Assembly (NCBI GenBank): GCA_020439485.1
Contig: JAGQSP010000324.1
Location: 1-12,190, forward strand
Origin: Acidimicrobiales bacterium
Lineage (GTDB): Bacteria; Actinomycetota; Acidimicrobiia; Acidimicrobiales; Poriferisodalaceae
Reading direction: 5' to 3'
DNA: 12,190 nucleotides
Positions 1 through 5,417 of the stretch are shown here, piece by piece. Position 1 is the first letter of the stretch. Each line of letters begins with the position of its first letter. Position numbers and translations under genes: made by a program. A model generated the notes under the pieces. The model made no database searches. It saw only the letters and a list, made by a program, of their open reading frames with translations, and had not been told where the DNA came from.

Positions 1-645
1 GCCGACGCCGCCCACGAGCTGCGCACCCCACTGGCCGTGATCCAGGCCTCGGCCACACAGGCATTGTCGAGACCGCGCGAGGCCGATGCGTACCGTCAGA
101 GCCTGGGCGAGATCGCCGACGCCGCCGAACGTGCGTCGAGCGGGGTAAACGAACTGCTCGAGTTCGCCAGACTCGAAGCTGGTCAGGCGCTGCCCCGGCT
201 GGCCCCCCTGCGCTTGGATCTGCTGGCAGAAGAGGTGGCTGCCTCGGTTCGCTCCGACGACTGCGCCATCGTCGCTGAAACGTCTGACTCGGTCGTGGTG
301 GATGCGGACTACGCATTGTTGCGGCAGGCCGTGGCGACGATCGTCGAGAACGCTGTGGCTCGCTCGAGCAACGTGAACGTGAGGGTTGTCGCCGACAAGA
401 ATCTCGGACGCATCGAGGTCGCCGACGACGGGCCTGGTTTCGATCCGGGCCATCTGGCCCACGTATTCGATCGGTTCCACCGCGGCGATCGTTCTGGCTC
501 GACCGGACTCGGCATGGCGATCGCCAAGAAGATCGTCGATTCTCACGGTGGCACCATCTCGGCAGACAACCGGACCGAGGGCGGCGCGATGGTGGTCATC
601 GCCTTGCGTGTGTCGCACGCGTCCGACAGGGGTCTGCGGATGTGA
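1..645 (+). CDS. Sensor histidine kinase, C-terminal part (5' end outside window)
   Basis: The reading frame is open from base 1, so the start and the sensor and membrane parts lie upstream. The visible 214 residues hold the whole kinase core. The H-box is at residues 3-14 (DAAHELRTPLAV), with the phosphorylated His at residue 5. The GHKL ATPase domain follows, with an N-box Asn near residue 117 (VENAV), a G1 box DDGPGF at 142-147, an F-box FDRF at 156-159 and a G2 box STGLGMA at about 167-173. All catalytic signatures look intact. By family knowledge it autophosphorylates on His and passes phosphate to a response regulator; the partner is not in the window and would be expected upstream. The protein stops right after the ATPase domain, so there is no receiver domain. 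The ligand or signal cannot be told from this part. Confidence 0.93.
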   Translation, partial: ADAAHELRTPLAVIQASATQALSRPREADAYRQSLGEIADAAERASSGVNELLEFARLEAGQALPRLAPLRLDLLAEEVAASVRSDDCAIVAETSDSVVVDADYALLRQAVATIVENAVARSSNVNVRVVADKNLGRIEVADDGPGFDPGHLAHVFDRFHRGDRSGSTGLGMAIAKKIVDSHGGTISADNRTEGGAMVVIALRVSHASDRGLRM

Positions 646-654
646 AACGATGCT

Positions 655-660
655 GAGGTG
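655..660 (+). promoter_or_regulatory. Ribosome binding site deciding the YqgE/AlgH start
   Basis: GAGGTG lies 6 bases before ATG 667. It includes the competing GTG (658-660), so the ATG is the better start. Confidence 0.6.
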
Positions 661-666
661 CGACCT

Positions 667-1158
667 ATGGCCGGTCGGCTCCTCGTAGCGACACCGATAC
701 TGGGCGATCCGAATTTCTTTCGGACCGTCATCCTGCTGCTGGACCACGGCGACCATGGATCGGCGGGCGTCGTGCTCAACCGGCCAGTCGACGAGCGCGT
801 CGTAGCCCTGATACCCAGTCTCGAAGGCTCCGTAGATGCCTCGGCCACGATCAGCTTCGGGGGGCCGGTCGAGCCCAACGGGGTCCTCGGTGTCACGCTG
901 CAGAGCGGCGAGCTGGTGCCGGCCGACCTCGACGAGATCGACATCGGCAGACCATTGCGAATCTTCATGGGCTACGCGGGCTGGTCGCCCGGACAGCTCG
1001 AAGACGAGCTGTCGGAGCATGCCTGGTGGGTCATCGAGGGTCGCCCGGCCGACGTATTCGGGCCCGAGCCCGAAGAGCTCTGGCACCGGGTGGTAGCCCG
1101 TCAGCCCGACCGGCGCCGGTTGCTCGCCAACATGCCAGAGGATCCCAGAACCAACTGA
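667..1158 (+). CDS. YqgE/AlgH family protein (UPF0301/DUF179)
   Basis: This 163-residue protein has the family hallmarks along its whole length: the N-terminal GRLLVATPILGD, then FFRTVILLLDHG, GVVLNRP, a central FGGPV and the later GYAGWSPGQLEDEL. The length is normal for the family and no signal peptide or membrane segment is visible. The biochemical function of the family is not established; AlgH has been linked to alginate regulation in Pseudomonas, which need not apply here. I choose ATG 667 because GAGGTG at 655-660 sits 6 bases upstream; an in-frame GTG at 658 would add three residues but overlaps that site. The gene starts 21 bases after the histidine kinase stop and probably shares its transcript. 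A 9-bp hairpin surrounds its stop codon. Confidence 0.92.
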   Translation: MAGRLLVATPILGDPNFFRTVILLLDHGDHGSAGVVLNRPVDERVVALIPSLEGSVDASATISFGGPVEPNGVLGVTLQSGELVPADLDEIDIGRPLRIFMGYAGWSPGQLEDELSEHAWWVIEGRPADVFGPEPEELWHRVVARQPDRRRLLANMPEDPRTN

Positions 1159-1173
1159 AATAGCGGTTCTGGG
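1144..1173 (+). terminator. Hairpin around the YqgE/AlgH stop codon, possible terminator
   Basis: CCCAGAACC (1144-1152) and GGTTCTGGG (1165-1173) form a perfect 9-bp stem with a 12-base loop that contains the TGA stop (1156-1158). A GC-rich GGGCCCGGGC run follows instead of a T tract, so it is not a classical intrinsic terminator. It could attenuate read-through into the aminotransferase gene or protect a 3' end. Confidence 0.4.
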
Positions 1174-1230
1174 CCCGGGCCGAGACCAGTATCGTCTCTG
1201 TCGACGACCACCCGAATCGAAGGATCGAAC

Positions 1231-2424
1231 GTGTCTCGAGTCTCCGCTGCTCTATCCGCTATCACACCGTCGGCCACCCTTGCCGTCGATGCAAAGGCCA
1301 AGGCGCTGAAGGCCGCAGGCGAAGCGGTGATCGGATTCGGCGCCGGCGAACCCGACTTCGCCACACCCGACCACATCGTCGAGGCCGCAGCGGCCGCCTG
1401 CCACGATCCCAAGAATCACCGCTATAGCCCGGCCGGCGGACTGCCCGAGCTGAAGGAGGCCATCGCCGCAAAGACCAAGCGCGATTCGGGTCTCGAGGTC
1501 GCAGCCGCCGATGTCTTGGTCACCAACGGTGGCAAGCAGGCCGTGTTCAACACGATGTTGGCGTTGGTCGACCCTGGTGATGAGGTCATCCTCCCGGCTC
1601 CTTACTGGACCACCTACCCCGAGCCGATCAGGCTGGCCGGTGGCATCCCGGTTGTGATTCCCACCACGGCCGCGTCGGGCTTTCGAGTATCCGTCGACCA
1701 GCTGGAAGCGGCCAGAACCGACCGCACCAAGGCTCTGGTGTTCGTCTCGCCCTCAAATCCCACCGGTGCTGTGTATCCGGCCGAAGAGATTGCTGCCATC
1801 GGTGCTTGGGCCAGCGAGCACGGGATCTGGGTCATCACCGACGAGATCTACGAGCATCTCGTGTACGGCGATGCCGTACACGCATCGATGCCGGTTCTTT
1901 GCCCCGACATCGCCGATCGCTGTGTGGTGCTGAACGGTGTTGCCAAGACCTACGCCATGACCGGCTGGCGGGTCGGGTGGATGATCGGCCCGGCCGACGT
2001 GATCAAGGCCGCCACCAACCTGCAGTCTCACGCCACCAGCAACGTCGCCAACGTCAGCCAGATCGCAGCCCTGGCCGCCGTGTCGGGGTCGCTCGACGCC
2101 GTGTCCGAGATGCGCCAGGCCTTCGACCGGCGTCGCAAGATCATCCACGGGCTGCTCAACTCGATCGACGGTGTCGACTGCCCCGAGCCAGAGGGTGCGT
2201 TCTATGCGTTCCCGTCGTTCGAGGGCGTGCTCGGCACAGAGCTGGCCGGACGTCGAATCGACACCACGCTGGATTTGGCCGACGTCGTACTGGACCAGGC
2301 CAAGGTGGCGTTCGTGCCCGGGGAGGCCTTCGGGGCGCCCGGCTATGCCCGCTTCTCGTTTGCCACCAGCGACGACAACATCACCGAAGGAATCGGGCGC
2401 ATCGCCCAGTTCCTCCAAGGCTGA
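1231..2424 (+). CDS. Class I PLP-dependent aminotransferase (aspartate aminotransferase-like)
   Basis: The 397-residue protein is a complete fold type I aminotransferase. Visible signatures, with roles assigned from the family: AGEPDF (38-43) and YSPAGG (65-70) near the N terminus; [10 protein letters not shown] with Asn176; [10 protein letters not shown] with Asp204 contacting the PLP pyridine nitrogen and Tyr207; the Schiff-base Lys239 in [13 protein letters not shown], with Arg247 near the cofactor phosphate; and Arg374 in [10 protein letters not shown], which binds the substrate alpha-carboxylate. The pattern best fits the subgroup of bacterial aspartate/prephenate aminotransferases; the exact amino donor cannot be fixed by eye. 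The start is GTG 1231, with GAAGGA (1219-1224) 6 bases upstream. The 72-base gap and hairpin before it suggest it may have its own promoter. It converges with the next gene, with only 10 bases between the two stop codons. Confidence 0.95.
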   Translation: MSRVSAALSAITPSATLAVDAKAKALKAAGEAVIGFGAGEPDFATPDHIVEAAAAACHDPKNHRYSPAGGLPELKEAIAAKTKRDSGLEVAAADVLVTNGGKQAVFNTMLALVDPGDEVILPAPYWTTYPEPIRLAGGIPVVIPTTAASGFRVSVDQLEAARTDRTKALVFVSPSNPTGAVYPAEEIAAIGAWASEHGIWVITDEIYEHLVYGDAVHASMPVLCPDIADRCVVLNGVAKTYAMTGWRVGWMIGPADVIKAATNLQSHATSNVANVSQIAALAAVSGSLDAVSEMRQAFDRRRKIIHGLLNSIDGVDCPEPEGAFYAFPSFEGVLGTELAGRRIDTTLDLADVVLDQAKVAFVPGEAFGAPGYARFSFATSDDNITEGIGRIAQFLQG

Positions 2425-2434
2425 CCGGCGGCCC

Positions 2435-2758
2435 TCAGACCTTCGACGCCCTGAAGCCGTCGGCTTCGGCTGCCGAAGTGTCGCAGTAGCACCGATCGGC
2501 GATGGTGCGCTCATAGTTGCGCTGACCTTCGACGTGGTAGATGCCGCTCGACTGCTTGAGCTTCACCGGGTGCGACTGGGGACAATTCCCGTCGACGGCG
2601 GCGATCCATGGCGGAGCGACCGGCTCTGGTGTGGGCGACGCAGAGGTCGAATCGGTCGCAGGTACGCTGACGCCGGTGTCGCGTCGCCGCAAAACGCCCG
2701 CCACCACCGCGCCGATGATGACGAGGATGATCATCTTGATGATCTTGTCCATTCCCAT
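2435..2758 (-). CDS. Small membrane-anchored sunset domain protein
   Basis: This is a 107-residue protein read from ATG 2758 to TGA 2437-2435. Residues 5-23 form one hydrophobic segment (KIIKMIILVIIGAVVAGVL) followed by three Arg, consistent with an N-terminal anchor whose C-terminal orientation is uncertain. A Ser/Thr/Pro-rich linker runs over about 30-52. The C-terminal domain (about 59-107) has CPQSHPVKLK, SGIYHVEGQ, YERT, CYC and a final GFRASKV. I recognise this pattern from small actinobacterial proteins named sunset domain; its biochemical role is, to my knowledge, unknown. The open frame extends upstream to 3010, but that part is antisense to the neighbouring lipoprotein gene and has no family features. 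A second in-frame ATG at 2752 is also possible; neither has a strong ribosome site. It is divergent from the GH26-like gene. Confidence 0.8.
   Translation of the reverse strand: MGMDKIIKMIILVIIGAVVAGVLRRRDTGVSVPATDSTSASPTPEPVAPPWIAAVDGNCPQSHPVKLKQSSGIYHVEGQRNYERTIADRCYCDTSAAEADGFRASKV
2453..2478. terminator. Two overlapping hairpins between convergent genes, possible terminator
   Basis: GAAGCC-GTC-GGCTTC (2453-2467) and CTTCGG-CTG-CCGAAG (2464-2478) are both perfect 6-bp stems with 3-base loops. They share bases 2464-2467 and cannot form together. They lie 29-54 bases after the aminotransferase stop and inside the last codons of the convergent sunset-domain gene. No T tract follows on either strand, so a terminator role is only suggestive. 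Confidence 0.3.
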
Positions 2759-2767
2759 GACCGTACT

Positions 2768-2788
2768 TGCCGATAGCGCCATTCGGCA
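2768..2788. promoter_or_regulatory. Inverted repeat between divergent starts, candidate operator
   Basis: TGCCGA (2768-2773) and TCGGCA (2783-2788) are perfect inverted arms separated by 9 bases. The element lies inside the 44-base gap between the sunset-domain gene (start 2758) and the lipoprotein gene (start 2803), and just touches the ribosome site of the latter. Spacing and symmetry would suit a dimeric regulator serving both genes, or an RNA hairpin in the lipoprotein leader. No clear -10/-35 pair is seen. Confidence 0.35.
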
Positions 2789-2795
2789 GGTGGAG
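2788..2795 (+). promoter_or_regulatory. Ribosome binding site deciding the GH26-like lipoprotein start
   Basis: AGGTGGAG ends 7 bases before GTG 2803. It favours that start over the in-frame TTG at 2767, which would put 12 residues in front of the signal peptide. Confidence 0.6.
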
Positions 2796-2802
2796 TGTTG
2801 CG

Positions 2803-3861
2803 GTGCTTGAGTCGCGAAGGTGGCACGCGTATGCGTTGCTGGCTCTGGCAGTACTGCTGGCAGCGTGTTCGGGTAGCGATGATGAGGCCCTCGGCGACCC
2901 GACCTCGACCAGCGAAACACGGTCAACGCTGCCCGAGTCAACGTCATCGACCTCGTCGGTGGCTGCCACGACACCCAGCAGCGATGCCGGGTCAGCGATC
3001 GCGACCCCACCCATCGCCGAGCGACTGAGAACCGGAGCTCTGCTCGGCATGTCCACTGGGCTCACCCGCGCCGAGCGACAGCCCCGATGGGCCGAACTCG
3101 AGGAGCAGGCGGGGCGCACCTACGACATCGGGCATGTCTTTCATTCCTGGGACACGCCGATTCCGACCGAAGACGACCTCATGCACCTGGCCGACGGGCG
3201 CGTCCTGATGATCTCGTGGAACGGCACCGACACCAGAGAGATCGCGGCTGGCGCTCACGACGACTGGATTCGTTCCCAGGCGCAGGCGGTGCGCGACCTG
3301 GGCGAGCCGGTGCTGCTGCGGTGGCTGTGGGAGATGGACGGACAACGGCGACGAGACTGGGTTCACTCTGGTGCCGATTACGTAGCTGCATGGAACCACG
3401 TCCGCGATCTGTTCGCGACCGTTGGTGCAGACAACGCCGAGTTCGTCTGGTGCCCCAACGAGGCCCTGTTCTGGAACGGTGGTGACCCGATGCCGTGGTA
3501 CCCGGGTGACGACCGGGTCGACTGGCTGTGCGCAGACGGATACAACTGGGGCACCAGTTCGGCAGCCGCAGACTGGCTGAGCTTCGACCAGATCTTCGGC
3601 GACTTCTACCGATGGGCAGCGCCTAGGGGTCTGCCCATCATCATCGGCGAAACCGGCGTCGGCGAGGCCGAACCCGAAGCCAAAGCCCAGTGGCTGCTGG
3701 CACTTCCGGATGTGTTGAGGACCCAGTTCCCCGAGATCGATGCCGTGGTCTATTTCGACAAGGACTTCACGTTCCAAGGCCATCGAGACTGGCGGGTCGA
3801 CACATCGGCCTCGTCGCTAGAGGCCTGGCTGGCCATCAGCGCCGATCCGTGGTTCAACTGA
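2803..3861 (+). CDS. Secreted lipoprotein with GH26-like glycoside hydrolase domain
   Basis: The 352-residue protein starts with a lipoprotein signal: charged ESRRWH, a hydrophobic core, and the lipobox LLAAC with the lipidated Cys at 22. A Ser/Thr-rich linker follows to about residue 68. The rest resembles family 26 glycoside hydrolases (beta-mannanase and related): GALLGMSTG near the domain start, LLRWLWEMDG with probable acid/base Glu177, FVWCPN, the DGYNWGTSS stretch, and LPIIIGETG with probable nucleophile Glu283. In classical GH26 enzymes the acid/base Glu is preceded by His; here it is Trp. The enzyme would act outside the membrane on a polysaccharide whose identity cannot be read from the sequence. 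It is divergent from the sunset-domain gene and convergent with the polysaccharide operon (19 bases between stops), so trimming of the exported polymer is possible but inferred. Confidence 0.85.
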   Translation: MLESRRWHAYALLALAVLLAACSGSDDEALGDPTSTSETRSTLPESTSSTSSVAATTPSSDAGSAIATPPIAERLRTGALLGMSTGLTRAERQPRWAELEEQAGRTYDIGHVFHSWDTPIPTEDDLMHLADGRVLMISWNGTDTREIAAGAHDDWIRSQAQAVRDLGEPVLLRWLWEMDGQRRRDWVHSGADYVAAWNHVRDLFATVGADNAEFVWCPNEALFWNGGDPMPWYPGDDRVDWLCADGYNWGTSSAAADWLSFDQIFGDFYRWAAPRGLPIIIGETGVGEAEPEAKAQWLLALPDVLRTQFPEIDAVVYFDKDFTFQGHRDWRVDTSASSLEAWLAISADPWFN

Positions 3862-3880
3862 GGTTGGCATCGGCCTTGCG

Positions 3881-5416
3881 TTAGCCGCGGCGTTTGCCCC
3901 TGGGTTTCAGCGCCGAAACAAGCTCGTCGAGTCGCAGCAAGCCAGAGAACCGCGACAGGACCAGCAGGTGTATCGCGTAGGAGGTTGCGGCGACCAGCAG
4001 CACGAGGGCGAAGCTGGTGACGCCGCTGACCCGCAACACCAACGCGGGAATGCCCACACACACCAGGCCGATAGCGGCGGCCGTCGAGTGAGCTCGACCC
4101 AACGGGTTGATACCTATGCGGCGCTGGACCTGGGCCATGGGCACCAGGTTCGTGATCGCCAATCCGGCCGCCCATCCGATGGCGGCGCCCTTTACGCCCA
4201 TGGTGGGGACCAACAAGGCGTCGAGGGTGAGCATCGTGGTGACCGCTGCCAGATTGTCGATGAGCGACTGGCGCGAGCCACCGTCCATCAGCAGTACTGC
4301 CTCGATCGGGCCAGATCCCGAAGCGACCATCATCGCCAGGCTCAGGATCGTCAACGCAGCCGCTCCTGTGGTGTACTCGGGGCCGAACAGCTGGGCCAGG
4401 AACGGTTCGCCGATGAGTGCCAAGACGATGTATCCGGGCCACACCACGGCGACCAGCCAGGCTGTTCCGGTCTTCAGCAGGTGTGCGGCCTCGTCGCGGT
4501 CGCTTCTTCCCAAGGCCTCGCTGACCAGGGGTGATACCGCCTGCACTATCGCACCGTTGACGAAGTTGCCCGCTATGAGCAGGCGCGACACGGCGGTGTA
4601 GACCGCCACCGGCCCCGGCCCGGCCAGGGTTGCGACGATCAGGATGTCTGCCCACCTCAACAACACGTACAGCACGTTGGTTGCAGCCTGGGGAACGGTG
4701 AACTCCCAGTATTGCGAGGCCGTCACCTCCGAACCACCGTCGGAAGAGCTGGGCGAGTCGCTTTGAGTGCGGCCCGCCAGTCGCCAGAACCATGCCAGAG
4801 CGACTGCGAAAGCCGCCGCGAACGACAGCGACCAGGCCAGCCCAACAACAGCTGCGCCGGCACCGAACGCCGAGACGATGACCACCATGCCCAACTGGCT
4901 GAGCGGCTTTGCGATGCGGTCGGCCAGGGCGGTTGGGGCCATGGTGCCCATGCCTCGCGTAGACGCCAGCAACACCGAGGCCAAAGTGGCCAGCGGGATG
5001 AATGGCATCATCGCCAGCAGGATTCGGGCCAACTCTTCCGGGTTGTCCTCGGTGAGCCAGGCGGCAATCTGGCCCCTGGCCAGAGCGATCGCCGCAGCTA
5101 TGGCGCAACTTGTCACCAAGGCGGGCGCCGCTGCAGTCCTCAAGAGAGCCTTGGCAGAGCCGCGGTTCTGGGCGGTGAAGCGTACGAGGCCGACATCGGC
5201 CCCCAGGGCAGAGACGGCGAACACGATGTTGAACATCGCGATAGCGGTGAAAACCTGGCCGCTTCGCTGCTTGTCGAGAGCACCGGTGATGGCGACGATC
5301 ACCAAGAAAGCGGCGATCCCGTTCACCACCGATCCGGCAAAGGCGATCAGGCCCGACCGGGCCAGCGAGGTGGTTTCTCTACGACCCTCTAGGGCTTGGG
5401 ACGCGGGTTCTGCCAC
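3881..5416 (-). CDS. Wzx-type polysaccharide flippase (MATE/oligosaccharide flippase superfamily)
   Basis: The 511-residue protein is a polytopic membrane protein with about 12-14 hydrophobic segments spread from ARSGLIAFAGSVVNGIAAF near the N terminus to VLLVAATSYAIHLLVL near the C terminus. SALGADVGLVRFTAQ after the second segment is typical of polysaccharide flippases, and the length fits. It would flip lipid-linked repeat units across the cytoplasmic membrane. The start is taken as GTG 5416, which comes one base after the stop of the upstream fusion gene (TGA-T-GTG). The frame is also open to a GTG at 5491 with a GAGG motif before it; that would add 25 residues without hydrophobic or family character and overlap the previous gene by 74 bases. 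It is the last gene of the minus-strand operon and ends 19 bases from the convergent GH26-like gene. Confidence 0.88.
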   Translation of the reverse strand: MAEPASQALEGRRETTSLARSGLIAFAGSVVNGIAAFLVIVAITGALDKQRSGQVFTAIAMFNIVFAVSALGADVGLVRFTAQNRGSAKALLRTAAAPALVTSCAIAAAIALARGQIAAWLTEDNPEELARILLAMMPFIPLATLASVLLASTRGMGTMAPTALADRIAKPLSQLGMVVIVSAFGAGAAVVGLAWSLSFAAAFAVALAWFWRLAGRTQSDSPSSSDGGSEVTASQYWEFTVPQAATNVLYVLLRWADILIVATLAGPGPVAVYTAVSRLLIAGNFVNGAIVQAVSPLVSEALGRSDRDEAAHLLKTGTAWLVAVVWPGYIVLALIGEPFLAQLFGPEYTTGAAALTILSLAMMVASGSGPIEAVLLMDGGSRQSLIDNLAAVTTMLTLDALLVPTMGVKGAAIGWAAGLAITNLVPMAQVQRRIGINPLGRAHSTAAAIGLVCVGIPALVLRVSGVTSFALVLLVAATSYAIHLLVLSRFSGLLRLDELVSALKPRGKRRG

Positions 5417-5417
5417 A

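Noticed and set aside
1182..1198. Short inverted repeat GAGAC-N7-GTCTC before the aminotransferase gene
   Set aside because: Only 5-bp arms with no matching promoter elements; too weak to call.
1753..2514. 253-codon open frame on the minus strand
   Set aside because: It lies opposite the aminotransferase gene, whose catalytic residues are complete; no motif is seen in the antisense peptide.
2726..2744. Palindromes GATGATCATC and GATCATC-TT-GATGATC near the start of the sunset-domain gene
   Set aside because: They arise from repeated ATC and ATG codons of the Ile/Met-rich membrane segment; a regulatory role is possible but not needed to explain them.
3862..3880. Possible terminator between the convergent hydrolase and flippase genes
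   Set aside because: The 19-base gap and its flanks hold only weak, interrupted pairing (CGGCG/CGCCG) and no T tract.
3750..5108. 452-codon open frame on the minus strand
   Set aside because: It overlaps the flippase gene in another frame and the end of the GH26-like gene; the peptide is rich in Arg, Gly and His without domains, while the flippase frame has clear membrane segments.
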